NCBI GenBank assembly: GCA_024711295.1
Contig: JANJTB010000007.1
Location: forward strand, 16,557 to 80,556
Direction: 5' to 3'
DNA length: 64,000 nt
DNA from: a bacterium
GTDB taxonomy: Bacteria > Bacteroidota > Ignavibacteria > Kapaibacteriales > UBA2268
The position numbers were made by a program, and so were the translations under genes. Under the pieces are notes generated by a model. The model worked only from the letters and a program-made list of their open reading frames with translations. It was not told where the DNA came from and searched no databases. Positions 9,069 through 17,913 of this stretch are shown here, piece after piece (the first letter of the stretch is position 1; each line of letters begins with the position of its first letter).

Positions 9069-10544
9069 TTAGTATTTTTGTAAAGTACCTTGTCTGGTTT
9101 TAGCTTTTTCATCCCATGATTTTACTACTGTTTCAAGTAATTTCAACTTATCGGATTTAGCTTTTGCCATATCTATACCAATATATTGTTGTGCTTTTTC
9201 TTTTGTAGAAATATCAGGTAATTGCACAGGTATAGGTTTGCCGAGTTTTGTTAGAATAACATTGATGAGGCCTCTTGCTTTTTCAGCTCTTTCGATAGAA
9301 GTACCAAGAACTCTGAGAGCTTCGACCGGTGAATGGAATCCAACACCGTTAGCTGCAGCAACCCAATCCCATCTCCACTGGGCATGTCTGATAAGTTTTA
9401 ATACGGGTTTCATATCTTCTTCTGTTGCTCCGGCATCCCATGCAGCTTTTGCTTCGATGTGGGCAGCGGCAAGAGATTTTTCTGCTATTCTGCGAATTTC
9501 CAATACTCTGTCCTGACGTGATACCACGTCACTCAATAATTGAGCTTCGCTCTCTCTGTGACAAGTCTGACAAGCATTGGCAATATTCTGCAATGGAGAA
9601 GAAATATGATGGTCTGTGAATTTTACTCCTCCCTCAATTTTATATGGCATGTGACAATCCGAGCATGATACATTTCTGGCAGAGTGAACGCCTGTTTTGT
9701 AAAGCTCATAGTCAGGATGCTGAGCCTTGAGCATAGGAGTACGACTTAATTTATGTGTCCAGTCATAGAATTCTATGTTATCATAGTATGCTTCCATACT
9801 GTCTGCCGAGAATCCTTTATCCCAAGGGAATACCAGATACTTGTTTTCTTTTTTGAAATAATATTCAACATGACATTGAGCACAAACTAATGAACGCATA
9901 TCCTGACGTGAGAATTCTTTCATGTTTTTGCCTTGACGCTCGAAAGCTTCTACCAAAGCAGGACGAGTAATTCTCAGATTCATAGTTTTGGGGTCATGAC
10001 AGTCCTGGCAGCCAATTGGGTTAATAATTTCCTCACCTAACTCAATCCATTTACGATTATAAAATTGCTCAATACCATCTCTATTCATTACTCTTGGTAC
10101 ATCTGTTGATTTACATGACCAGCAGGTTGATGGAAGAGGGCTGTTTTCAACACCGCCTGTACGCAAAGTCTGGCGGACATCTCTAACAGCATGGGCATGG
10201 CCTCGACCCTGGTTGTAGTCTATTGAGAAAGGATATCCAGCCCATAATATTACAAGCTCTGGGAACTCGGCCAAATAGTCAATAGTGTGACTACCCCCAT
10301 GAGGACTTACAAAATTTGTATCGAGAGTTTTCATATAGGTTTCCCATTCTTTTGGGAAATTTTCGCCCCATACTTCGTTTCTTGGCTCCCATTCGGGAAT
10401 TTCTTTAACGATTTGCATACGAGCAGCTTTTTCGGCTCTGCGCTCCATTATCGAAGCGGTAAATATACCGGCAGCGAATACTACAATAACTGTTCCAATA
10501 AACAGTAACCAGTTTACAATGGGTTTTCTTTTTTGATTTTCCAT
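9069..10544 (-). CDS. nrfA: Ammonia-forming cytochrome c nitrite reductase catalytic subunit
   Basis: A 491-residue periplasmic pentaheme enzyme reducing nitrite to ammonium with six electrons. An N-terminal membrane anchor or uncleaved signal (about 10-32) is followed by the special active-site heme motif CWSCK (141-145), where Lys replaces the usual His, then four CxxCH motifs: CQDCH (179), CAQCH (221), CSDCH (294) and CQTCH (325). The Tyr after CAQCH fits the conserved active-site tyrosine. The frame extends 27 codons upstream, but ATG 10544 has GAGGT at good spacing and gives the expected anchor sequence, so I use it. The gene lies 10 nt behind nrfH. The pair forms the NrfHA respiratory complex that takes electrons from the quinol pool. 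Confidence 0.97.
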   Translation of the reverse strand: MENQKRKPIVNWLLFIGTVIVVFAAGIFTASIMERRAEKAARMQIVKEIPEWEPRNEVWGENFPKEWETYMKTLDTNFVSPHGGSHTIDYLAEFPELVILWAGYPFSIDYNQGRGHAHAVRDVRQTLRTGGVENSPLPSTCWSCKSTDVPRVMNRDGIEQFYNRKWIELGEEIINPIGCQDCHDPKTMNLRITRPALVEAFERQGKNMKEFSRQDMRSLVCAQCHVEYYFKKENKYLVFPWDKGFSADSMEAYYDNIEFYDWTHKLSRTPMLKAQHPDYELYKTGVHSARNVSCSDCHMPYKIEGGVKFTDHHISSPLQNIANACQTCHRESEAQLLSDVVSRQDRVLEIRRIAEKSLAAAHIEAKAAWDAGATEEDMKPVLKLIRHAQWRWDWVAAANGVGFHSPVEALRVLGTSIERAEKARGLINVILTKLGKPIPVQLPDISTKEKAQQYIGIDMAKAKSDKLKLLETVVKSWDEKAKTRQGTLQKY

Positions 10545-10554
10545 AATTTGACCT

Positions 10555-11157
10555 CTATTTTTTAGTGTTAATAATCTCGTTAATCCAGTCCGGAACAGCT
10601 TTGGTTTGATCCGGTACCTGAGCATAAGGCGTGGATGTCTGGCTATTTCCTATCCCGTGTGGAACATGGCGATGACAATCCCAACAAAGCCTGCCTTCGC
10701 CATGTGAGAAAGCCCTACCATCCTGCTCTATAAGTGAGGACTCACCTAATTGTTTCTCGTGACAGCGTATGCAATTATCCTGAACCACACGCACACCGGC
10801 CGGCTTGATTTGAATAATGTCGGGCTCTGTATGCAACGTAAATACTGTTGCATGTCGCATTCCATCACTGGCTTTGAACATGTACTTGTTGAAAAAATTG
10901 TCGTGGGGTACATGGCAGTCTCCACATGTTACACTTCGGCCATGGCTACTATACTGCCAGGTTGCAAAATGAGGTGTCATAAGGTGACAATTAATACATG
11001 TTCGTGGCTCATCAGACAAGTATGAACTTGCATTTGACAGGTGAAAAGCCGTAATTCCTGCGCCAACTAATATGCCTGTAAGAATTATTACCGGCATCTG
11101 AAATCTTGCTGGTGGAATAATCCATTCAATAAATTTTTTAAATTTGTTCATATTCAT
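10555..11157 (-). CDS. nrfH: NrfH, tetraheme quinol dehydrogenase (NapC/NirT family)
   Basis: A 200-residue membrane-anchored electron donor for NrfA. One N-terminal transmembrane helix (about 18-40) precedes four heme motifs: CINCH, CGDCH, CIRCH and CWDCH. It oxidises menaquinol and passes electrons to NrfA in the periplasm. Two ATGs are available (11157 and 11151). An AAAGAG element spaces better with 11151, so the true protein may be two residues shorter. It is the first gene of the nrfHA operon, with a 133-nt upstream region carrying no obvious regulator site. Some close NapC relatives also donate to other reductases, but adjacency to nrfA settles the role. Confidence 0.96.
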   Translation of the reverse strand: MNMNKFKKFIEWIIPPARFQMPVIILTGILVGAGITAFHLSNASSYLSDEPRTCINCHLMTPHFATWQYSSHGRSVTCGDCHVPHDNFFNKYMFKASDGMRHATVFTLHTEPDIIQIKPAGVRVVQDNCIRCHEKQLGESSLIEQDGRAFSHGEGRLCWDCHRHVPHGIGNSQTSTPYAQVPDQTKAVPDWINEIINTKK

Positions 11158-11291
11158 TCTCTTTTTTTAAATCAGAATAAACTATCTGATTTAAAAGTAA
11201 CAATTTTTTTAATTTCAAAAAAATATAAATAGAATATTTGAAATATTACCTGATATTTTTTAATAAATAAATTAAATTTTTACTTATATGT

Positions 11292-11825
11292 TTAGTAGTG
11301 CTTGATTATTTCAATCAAATCAGTATAGATATAGTTACGAACTTTACGAGTAGAGTTATCACCGACAAAACTAAATGTTTTGTCACCTGATTTCAGAATT
11401 ATTGATAGCTTATCGCAACCAAAAAATTGTTCGACAAGGGTATGGTTAAGTTTCATTGTGTTTCGAATGATGTAATCAGAGCCTTTTTTCTCAAAAAACA
11501 TTCTTGAAGGGTGAATCATTATTGATTGTTTATCATCAAAGAAGAAACAAACAGAATCAATCTTTGGGACTAAATACTCACTTATTAAAGTGAAGTTAGC
11601 AGTACTTGCGCTATCTTTAAATTCAAAATCTCTGATTGTAAAATCAATTTTTAGCTCAGTATCATCGTTCTCAAATTCAAGTGCTTTTACAAAGAATTGG
11701 TTTTTGCCTTCACCTAAATAAAAGGATTCGTGGTATTTTCCGGCTTTGCCTGTTGCACCACTCTTGATACCACCGCATGATACAAGAGGAATTAATAGAA
11801 TTAATATGAGTAAAAATTTTATCAA
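11292..11825 (-). CDS. Predicted lipoprotein, unknown function
   Basis: A 177-residue protein with a lipoprotein signal: basic start, hydrophobic stretch and lipobox LVSC at about 14-17, so the mature N-terminus would be a lipidated Cys followed by Gly-Gly. The remainder is hydrophilic and beta-rich with no motif I recognise. It lies 8 nt downstream of the next lipoprotein gene on the same strand and is probably co-transcribed with it. The pair may be envelope proteins acting together. No function can be assigned from sequence. Confidence 0.75.
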   Translation of the reverse strand: MIKFLLILILLIPLVSCGGIKSGATGKAGKYHESFYLGEGKNQFFVKALEFENDDTELKIDFTIRDFEFKDSASTANFTLISEYLVPKIDSVCFFFDDKQSIMIHPSRMFFEKKGSDYIIRNTMKLNHTLVEQFFGCDKLSIILKSGDKTFSFVGDNSTRKVRNYIYTDLIEIIKHY

Positions 11826-11833
11826 AAATACTC

Positions 11834-12310
11834 CTATTTGATGAAAGTAATTTTTGCAATGGCAATATTTTCGTTAAAACTACGGATGATTAAATCCGAT
11901 TTATTGGATACCATCATAAAAAGGTACATCCTCGAAGAACTTTGATTGAAAACCGGAGCCAAATAAACATTCAAATCTTCGTACTTAGACATCACTTTTA
12001 AATCACTACCAGGTGTACCGTTTTCAAAAATTGCCCTGATTGAATCGAATGTACTATTAAGCGGCAACCCAATATATATGGTATAATCTTTTGTTTTAAC
12101 TGCTTTGTGAAGAGGTATATTTTCGAGCTTGTTGATATTTAGTATTGACTCGTACTCTTTGAGCATATTTTTGTCAATCTCAACAACTTTTTCAATATCT
12201 GACTGAAGGATTAACTTATCTTTTCCACCCAATAATAGAGTGTTCTCAGAATTTTGCGTACTGCATGCACAGGTAAATAAAATAAAGAGTAATAGAAAAA
12301 CATTTTTCAT
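11834..12310 (-). CDS. Predicted lipoprotein, unknown function
   Basis: A 158-residue protein whose N-terminus (MKNVFLLLFILFTCACSTQ) is a lipoprotein signal with the lipobox ending at Cys16. The mature part has no heme, metal or catalytic motif I recognise. It precedes another lipoprotein gene by 8 nt. A terminator-like hairpin after the TRL-like gene lies about 25-60 nt upstream of this start, so this pair probably has its own promoter or depends on read-through. Function unknown. Confidence 0.75.
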   Translation of the reverse strand: MKNVFLLLFILFTCACSTQNSENTLLLGGKDKLILQSDIEKVVEIDKNMLKEYESILNINKLENIPLHKAVKTKDYTIYIGLPLNSTFDSIRAIFENGTPGSDLKVMSKYEDLNVYLAPVFNQSSSRMYLFMMVSNKSDLIIRSFNENIAIAKITFIK

Positions 12311-12323
12311 AATGGCTCCCGAT

Positions 12324-12372
12324 AAAAAAGCAAACTGCCAAAAGTACCACTAATAATTAGTACTTTCGGCAG
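12324..12372 (-). terminator. Intrinsic terminator after the TRL-like lipoprotein gene
   Basis: On the minus strand a 13-bp stem with one G-T pair (CTGCCGAAAGTAC, 12372-12360, with GTACTTTTGGCAG, 12347-12335) is followed by GCTTTTTTATC. It lies 15 nt after the stop codon of the 94-residue protein gene, separating it from the two lipoprotein genes downstream. Confidence 0.85.
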
Positions 12373-12386
12373 CAGAACTATTAATA

Positions 12387-12671
12387 TTATTCTCCGGTTA
12401 CGATAGTCTCGTAGCTGACGATAAGACCAAGAATGTTGGAGTATTTAACATCTACAGTCGAGATTTTTGTAATACCGCCATTCTTTGCTGCAGATTGAAT
12501 ACTTGCATCTGCGTCAAAGAACAATACACCAAGAAATCCGGTAGCTTTAGCTGTTCCGACTTTCGATCCTACAGGATTTGATGTTGCAGCTACAGGCATT
12601 GTAAGTGAGCATGATGACAACAATGCGATTGCTGAAATTACTACTGCTGCCAAAAATAATTTGAACTTCAT
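12387..12671 (-). CDS. TRL-like family lipoprotein
   Basis: A 94-residue small envelope protein. The first 21 residues form a lipoprotein signal ending in LSSC. The mature part matches the TRL-like family pattern: NPVGSKVGTA, then a Gly-rich turn, a DASIQSAAKNGGI segment, and ITKISTVDVKYSNILGL. The family is widespread and short but has no established biochemical role. It is monocistronic, with a terminator right after it. The assignment rests on my recollection of the family pattern. Confidence 0.8.
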   Translation of the reverse strand: MKFKLFLAAVVISAIALLSSCSLTMPVAATSNPVGSKVGTAKATGFLGVLFFDADASIQSAAKNGGITKISTVDVKYSNILGLIVSYETIVTGE

Positions 12672-12907
12672 TAATAAACTCCTAATCTTTTTTTGCCTAC
12701 TCTGTCGAAGGTTTTTCGGCGTTCACCTAATATCAATAACAAAACTAATCATAATTTTGCTAAAAAAAAAGTGTTTTTAAGCTAAATTTTAATTTTGTTC
12801 TGTTTTTTTAATAAAAAACTTAATTATTACAATTAAATCATTTATCTAATAATATTATTCATTTCAAAACGATTATACATATTTTTATTTAAATTGAAGA
12901 TTTGAGT
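12672..12907. other. Divergent intergenic region
   Basis: 236 AT-rich bases between the divergent TRL-like lipoprotein and oxidoreductase genes. Promoters for both are expected here, but no TTTG/TAnnTTTG pair with good spacing is seen. No hairpin, repeat or small ORF stands out. Confidence 0.3.
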
Positions 12908-13906
12908 ATGAATACTGTAAAAATTGGTGTAATAGGCACCGGTGAAATATCGCAAAATTTTCATTTACCGATTCACTATAGAATTCCAAATGTAGAGTTA
13001 TTTGCTATTTACGACCGTAATAGAACAAAAGCTCAGTTGATTGCCGAAAAATACGAAATTCCGCATGTGTGCAGCTCTGTTGAAGAGATGCTAAAGATTG
13101 AGGAATTAAATGCTGTCGATATATGCACTTCAACAGATACTCACGTAGATTTTGCGGTTGCCGCCATCGAAGCCGGAAAGCATACTCTTATCGAAAAGCC
13201 CATAGCACGTAACTATGCAGAAGCACTTAAGATATATGAAGCTGAGCAAAAAGCTGATGTTAAGGTTATGGTAGCTACTAACCAGAGATTTCGCTATGAC
13301 GCAAAAATGCTGAAGAGTTTTGTGCAAAATGGTGATATCGGTGATATTTTCTATGTGCAGGGAAGTTGGCTTCAGCAAAAAAGGTCTGCTGAATGGCGAC
13401 AACAAATCGAAAGGTCGGGTGGCGGTGTACTGGTTGACCTTGGTATTTCGCTGATAGATTCACTTATGTGGATTTGTGACTTCCCTGATGTGCAGTCTGT
13501 TTCTGCGAACACTTTCAAACATCTTACCGGTAAAGTTGAAGACGTGGCTATTGCTAACATTAAGTTCAGGAACGGCTCTATAGCAACATTGGAGATGAGC
13601 TGGTCACTTTTTAGTTCGAGAAATACTTTCGGTTTTAATGTTTATGGTAGCAAAGGTAGTGCAAAAATAAATCCCGTGCAGCTCTACAAGGTCAATGGAG
13701 ATATTTATCAACCTGTAACCAATACAGACCTACATACTAATATGGAAATATTCAGAAAATCATTCGAAAGCGAAATCAAACACTTTATAAACTCCATTTT
13801 GGGTTATACACCGATTGTATCGACTGTCGAAGAAGCAGTGACTATTATGAAACTTATTGATGCAATGTACACTTCTGCAGCTGAAGGCAAGGAAATTTAC
13901 ATTTAG
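12908..13906 (+). CDS. Gfo/Idh/MocA-family NAD(P)-dependent oxidoreductase
   Basis: A 332-residue dehydrogenase of the Gfo/Idh/MocA family, which typically oxidises sugars, inositols or nucleotide sugars. The N-terminal Rossmann fold shows GVIGTGEISQNFH and the family signature EKPIA (about 98-102) that contributes the catalytic Lys. The C-terminal alpha/beta domain has GGGVLVDLGISLIDSLMW, which places His/Asp-equivalent residues around the active site; the usual His of the GGG..D.G.H motif is Ser here. The frame opens at TTG 12902, but ATG 12908 is preferred. It is a single-gene unit ending in a strong terminator. Substrate is unknown. Confidence 0.88.
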   Translation: MNTVKIGVIGTGEISQNFHLPIHYRIPNVELFAIYDRNRTKAQLIAEKYEIPHVCSSVEEMLKIEELNAVDICTSTDTHVDFAVAAIEAGKHTLIEKPIARNYAEALKIYEAEQKADVKVMVATNQRFRYDAKMLKSFVQNGDIGDIFYVQGSWLQQKRSAEWRQQIERSGGGVLVDLGISLIDSLMWICDFPDVQSVSANTFKHLTGKVEDVAIANIKFRNGSIATLEMSWSLFSSRNTFGFNVYGSKGSAKINPVQLYKVNGDIYQPVTNTDLHTNMEIFRKSFESEIKHFINSILGYTPIVSTVEEAVTIMKLIDAMYTSAAEGKEIYI

Positions 13907-14259
13907 CTTGTTAATTGCGAGGTAAATCGCTAACTTAATAAATTTTCATTTTTTTATAATCATAGATATGAATGTTCCCCGGGTAAAAAATTGCTCGGGG
14001 ATTTTTTTTGTTTAGTAGTTTATTTATATATTTTGTAATATCAGCTAAATATTTATATTATCAAGCAATTAAAATTGAAATTATTATCGAATAAAATTAA
14101 TTTGCAATAAATTAAAAATTTTCGTATTTTATATATGGCACATATACTAAATGAAATATTTTGTGAAATTTTGCCAGCGTAACTTACGGTTTTTGTTTAT
14201 GGAAAAATAAACTTTTTATATTTTGAAACATTTTTTATGATATGATAAAATGGTGCATT
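13907..14259. other. Intergenic region, terminator plus AT-rich leader
   Basis: 353 bases without a credible gene. The first 100 bases hold the terminator of the oxidoreductase gene. The remainder is about 80 percent A+T with long A and T runs and must contain the promoter of the Asp-box protein gene, but no box pair is clear. I see no small ORF with a ribosome binding site and no tRNA. Confidence 0.4.
13976..14009 (+). terminator. Intrinsic terminator
   Basis: Stem TCCCCGGG (13976-13983) with CTCGGGGA (13994-14001), including one G-T pair, a ten-base A-rich loop and eight T residues. It lies 70 nt after the oxidoreductase stop codon. Confidence 0.9.
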
Positions 14260-16266
14260 ATGAAATCAGTTCTCGTTATTATTTTCGTTGTTACTTCTTC
14301 GTTTTCATTTGCCAAATGGGAGCCATGCAACAACAGCTATTTTGATTCAAACATTAGATTCTTTGAATCCAATGGAAAAGTGATATTAGCTGTATTGAAT
14401 AATAGTATTTATATATCTACGGATAATGCCGAAAGCTGGATTGATAAAACTATCGGAGAATATACTTATCCTACTTCATCTGTATTTGTTGGCGATAACA
14501 TTTTTGTTGGTACATCATTTGGTGTGTATTTTTCATCAAATAATGGTTCAAATTGGGTTACCAGAAGCAATGGTATTACTAGTATGCGGATTTTATCAAT
14601 GACTGTTAGTGGAATTAACATTTTTATTGCTACAGAGGATGGGATCTTTGTATCTTCAGATAATGGTAATAACTGGGTTCTCAGAAGTAAAGGGTCGATA
14701 AATGGTGAGGTAAAATCACTAAAAGCTCTTGGTAGTAACCTTTATGCCATTACTCAAAATAGTTTTTATCATTCATCAGATAACGGGAACACCTGGGTTA
14801 TAAAGAATAATGGACTAAACATAAAATCATTAAGAGAAATTTCATTAATAAAAAGTGAAATTTTTGTTTCTACAATCGAAGGCTTGTATTTTTCCAATGA
14901 CCATGGTAATAATTGGAAAGAAATTTATCCCAAAAGTGATATTTATGGTTTGTCTGTAAGCAACGAACTTGTAGTTTTTTTTGATGGATCAACTGTCTTT
15001 ATATCTTCAGACAGAGGCAAAAACTGGGTTACGAAAAAAAAGGCCGTATTTGATCATGTGAATCTTGCTAGTTACAATAAAGATAATTTGATCATTGTGG
15101 GCAATTATCTTGGAAAAATTTTTAAGTCATCTGACCAGGGTGATAATTGGATACTTACAAACAATAATTTAATAAAGTCAAAAGTCTCAGAACTCGCAAA
15201 AGCGGGGCAAAGATTAATTGCAGCTACAAGCAATGGGATTTTTACATCGAGTAATAATGGAGATGTATGGCACCCCAAAAATGCAGGGATTTATAAATCT
15301 TCAATTCTGGCACTTGCTGTAAAAGATGATTTGTTATTTTCTGTAACTGGAACCGGCATATTTAAATCTAATACCGGTTCTTATTGGAATCAAATGTTTT
15401 ATTACTCTTCAATAAATAATGACCATTTTAAAGCATTGACAACTGATGGAAAAAACTTAATTTCAGCTACTTTGAAAGGGAAGTTATATAAATCTACTAA
15501 TAATGGAATTAACTGGGATAGATGCCAAAATGTGTTTGATGAAAATGTATTATCACTATGTTACGATAATGACTTCCTATACGCAGGTACAACTGATGGT
15601 TTTTTTATCTCAACTAACCATGGGGAGAGCTTTTCAGATTATAGCAATGGTCTTACATCAAAAATTATTAACAGCATTCATGTAGCTAACGGTATTATAT
15701 TTGCAGGTACCGGTGGAGGTGGTGTTTTTTCGTCGTCTGATGGCGGGAATACCTGGATATCAAAACAAAATGGCTTAAAAAGTCAGTATATTAGGGGATT
15801 TTGTTCTTACGGAAATTTTATATTCGCTGCTTCGATTGATGGTGTATTCATGTCATCGGATAAAGGTGAAAACTGGATTGAAATAAATGATAACCTGACC
15901 AATAAGAATGTATATTCAGTTATTGTAAGTGGTGATTATCTTTTTGCTGGTACTTCAGACGATGGTATTTTTAGAACAAAACTTAGCGATTACGGAATCT
16001 CAGGATTGAATGATTTCTCACAGAAAACGTTATCAATCTCTCCCAACCCCGCAAGCGATTTTATTACAATACAATTCAGCAACAAAGAGCTTAAGCCCTT
16101 TGTTACTAATTATAAAATACAGATATTTGATATGCTTGGTGTAGAAGTCATAAGCACTCCTGCCCCTACAAATGAAGAGAAATTAAGAATTGATGTATCG
16201 CATCTGCCTGCAGGAGTTTATGTCATCAGAATTGGCGATAAAGTTGAGAAATTTGTGAAGATGTGA
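14260..16266 (+). CDS. Secreted Asp-box (BNR) beta-propeller protein with T9SS sorting domain
   Basis: A protein of about 668 residues with a Sec signal peptide (MKSVLVIIFVVTSSFSFA). The frame opens six codons earlier at ATG 14242, but ATG 14260 begins the signal directly. More than ten copies of an Asp-box motif (S-x-D-x-G-x-x-W, for example SSDNGNNW, SSDQGDNW and STNNGINW) about 40 residues apart predict one or two sialidase/sortilin-type beta-propellers. The last 80 residues are a type A T9SS sorting domain (SISPNPASDF, then FDMLGVEV, then LPAGVYVIRI, ending KFVKM). It should be exported by T9SS and attached to the surface or released. Binding partner is unknown. It stands alone with its own terminator. 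Confidence 0.9.
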   Translation: MKSVLVIIFVVTSSFSFAKWEPCNNSYFDSNIRFFESNGKVILAVLNNSIYISTDNAESWIDKTIGEYTYPTSSVFVGDNIFVGTSFGVYFSSNNGSNWVTRSNGITSMRILSMTVSGINIFIATEDGIFVSSDNGNNWVLRSKGSINGEVKSLKALGSNLYAITQNSFYHSSDNGNTWVIKNNGLNIKSLREISLIKSEIFVSTIEGLYFSNDHGNNWKEIYPKSDIYGLSVSNELVVFFDGSTVFISSDRGKNWVTKKKAVFDHVNLASYNKDNLIIVGNYLGKIFKSSDQGDNWILTNNNLIKSKVSELAKAGQRLIAATSNGIFTSSNNGDVWHPKNAGIYKSSILALAVKDDLLFSVTGTGIFKSNTGSYWNQMFYYSSINNDHFKALTTDGKNLISATLKGKLYKSTNNGINWDRCQNVFDENVLSLCYDNDFLYAGTTDGFFISTNHGESFSDYSNGLTSKIINSIHVANGIIFAGTGGGGVFSSSDGGNTWISKQNGLKSQYIRGFCSYGNFIFAASIDGVFMSSDKGENWIEINDNLTNKNVYSVIVSGDYLFAGTSDDGIFRTKLSDYGISGLNDFSQKTLSISPNPASDFITIQFSNKELKPFVTNYKIQIFDMLGVEVISTPAPTNEEKLRIDVSHLPAGVYVIRIGDKVEKFVKM

Positions 16267-16273
16267 AAAGAAT

Positions 16274-16311
16274 AAAACCACCAGAATGTTGTTTCACATT
16301 TTGATGGTTTT
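16274..16311. terminator. Terminator between convergent genes
   Basis: Imperfect 15-bp stem AAAACCACCAGAATG (16274-16288) with CATTTTGATGGTTTT (16297-16311), followed by an A/T-rich tract. It lies between the Asp-box protein gene and pyrI, facing each other, and may serve both. Confidence 0.7.
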
Positions 16312-16350
16312 AATTTAATTTGAACATTAAAAAAAAAGAAATGACTTTTT

Positions 16351-16803
16351 TTATTTAAAAGAAATATTCTTTTTGACAGTATTTTTTTCGCAATAATGAC
16401 ACTGGAGAATAACTTCATCTTTTGACACAACTTTAAATTTGGTTGCAACATTTTCTACATTAGTTATGCAGTTAGGGTTAAAACATCTTACAATTCCGTC
16501 AATGGTATCAGGTACTTCGACTCTTCTTTTTTCGACAACCTGAAAGTCTTTGATTACAATCAATGTAGCTTTGGGTGCAACAAGTGAAATCCTGTTGATA
16601 TCATCATCAGCAAAATATTTATTTCTTACTTTAATAATACCTTTTGTGCCATATTTTTTACTTTCTAAATTTGTTCCAAAAAGGATTTGATTATCAAAAT
16701 TCTCTAAGTCAAGAATTTTAATTACCTGGAAAACATTTTTTGATGGGATATGGTCAATAACAGTCCCATTTTCGATAGCTGATACTTTTAATTCAGTAAC
16801 CAT
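16351..16803 (-). CDS. pyrI: Aspartate carbamoyltransferase regulatory chain
   Basis: A 150-residue regulatory subunit that gives aspartate transcarbamoylase its allosteric control by CTP and ATP. The N-terminal allosteric domain (about 1-95, IDHIPSKNVFQVIKIL) is followed by the zinc domain with four Cys ligands at 107, 112, 135 and 138 (CFNPNC and CHYC). Length matches E. coli PyrI (153). Its ATG overlaps the pyrB stop codon by one base (TAATG), indicating translational coupling and the one-to-one expression expected for the c6r6 holoenzyme. Confidence 0.97.
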   Translation of the reverse strand: MVTELKVSAIENGTVIDHIPSKNVFQVIKILDLENFDNQILFGTNLESKKYGTKGIIKVRNKYFADDDINRISLVAPKATLIVIKDFQVVEKRRVEVPDTIDGIVRCFNPNCITNVENVATKFKVVSKDEVILQCHYCEKNTVKKNISFK

Positions 16804-17711
16804 TACTTTATTCCCAATATTGATGTTATTAAAGCTTGTCTGACAAAAACTCCATTAAGAGCCTGCTGAAAATAGTATGCCTGTGGTGTATCATCTACAT
16901 CTTCGGATATCTCATTGACTCTTGGCAGCGGGTGTAAGATTTTCATATTTTCCTTGATATCGGTCAACATATCTCTCTTGAGTATATAGGCATCTTTTAC
17001 TCTTTCGTATTCCAAAGGATCCGAAAATCTCTCTCTTTGCACCCTTGTCATATAAAGAATATCAATATTACTCATCACTTCTGCCATATCTGTCAGTTGA
17101 TAGTACTTGAGGTTACTGTTCTTGATATTCATCTTGATGTAACTTGGAAGTTTAAGCTCGTTGGGTGAAATGAAATAGAAGGTAGTATTATAATTGCATA
17201 ATGCCTGAACTAATGAATGTACGGTACGTCCGTACTTAAGGTCGCCAACAAATGCCACATGCAAGTTATCCAGAGTTTTTTGGGTTTGTCTGATTGTATA
17301 TAGGTCTAGAAGAGTTTGTGTGGGATGTTGGTTAGAGCCGTCTCCTGCGTTGATAACAGGTACTTTTGAAACTTCGCTTGCATATCTTGCACTGCCCTCT
17401 ACAGGATTTCGCATTACTATAAGGTCGGAATAATTGCTTACGGTAAGAATAGTATCCTTGAGCGATTCACCTTTTTTTACGCTTGATGATGATGAGTCCG
17501 AGAATCCTATTACTTTGCCTCCGAGCCTATTTACAGCACTTTCGAAACTTAGTCTTGTACGTGTGGATGGTTCAAAAAAAAGTGTCGCAACTACATATCC
17601 GTCAAGGATTTTCTGTATAGGATTTTGCTCGAAATGAGCAGCAAGCTCGAGTATCGAAATTTGCTCTTCTTTGCTGTAATCATTTATCGAGATTAAGCTT
17701 TTGCCTTTCAT
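16803..17711 (-). CDS. pyrB: Aspartate carbamoyltransferase catalytic chain
   Basis: A 302-residue enzyme joining carbamoyl phosphate and aspartate to N-carbamoyl-aspartate, the committed step of pyrimidine synthesis. The carbamoyl-phosphate motif [15 protein letters not shown] lies near 46-60. [12 protein letters not shown] and HPLPRVNEI are the other active-site signatures. Length agrees with the catalytic chain of the class B (PyrBI) type. It forms an operon with pyrI through a one-base overlap. The leader (17712-17913) is shared with a divergent gene; I see no attenuator hairpin with a U-run of the enterobacterial kind. Confidence 0.97.
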   Translation of the reverse strand: MKGKSLISINDYSKEEQISILELAAHFEQNPIQKILDGYVVATLFFEPSTRTRLSFESAVNRLGGKVIGFSDSSSSSVKKGESLKDTILTVSNYSDLIVMRNPVEGSARYASEVSKVPVINAGDGSNQHPTQTLLDLYTIRQTQKTLDNLHVAFVGDLKYGRTVHSLVQALCNYNTTFYFISPNELKLPSYIKMNIKNSNLKYYQLTDMAEVMSNIDILYMTRVQRERFSDPLEYERVKDAYILKRDMLTDIKENMKILHPLPRVNEISEDVDDTPQAYYFQQALNGVFVRQALITSILGIK

Positions 17712-17847
17712 TAATATCTCGTTTTAATTAGATAAAAGTGTATTTTATATTTTGACAATTAACGAATTATTAACGAATTATTTTTTATTATTTTTGGTGG
17801 ACATATTAACCGGTATGATGTTTTTATTGAAAATTCTTATAAAAATT

Positions 17848-17868
17848 ATATAGATATATCTATATTTG
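17848..17868 (+). promoter_or_regulatory. Candidate -7 box overlapping an 18-bp palindrome
   Basis: ATATAGATATATCTATAT (17848-17865) is a perfect inverted repeat, and it overlaps TATATTTG (17861-17868), which fits the Bacteroidetes -7 consensus TAnnTTTG. It lies about 45 nt before the DUF2490 gene. No TTTG is present at the usual -33 spacing. AT-only palindromes can arise by chance, so regulatory meaning is inference. Confidence 0.3.
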
Positions 17869-17913
17869 TAAATTGAAAGCTATGATTTTTTTTAACAAAA
17901 ATTTGTAACAGAC

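Noticed and set aside
11158..11291. Possible FNR/NarL-type site before nrfH
   Set aside because: The 133-nt region has no TTGAT-N4-ATCAA or similar palindrome that I could find.
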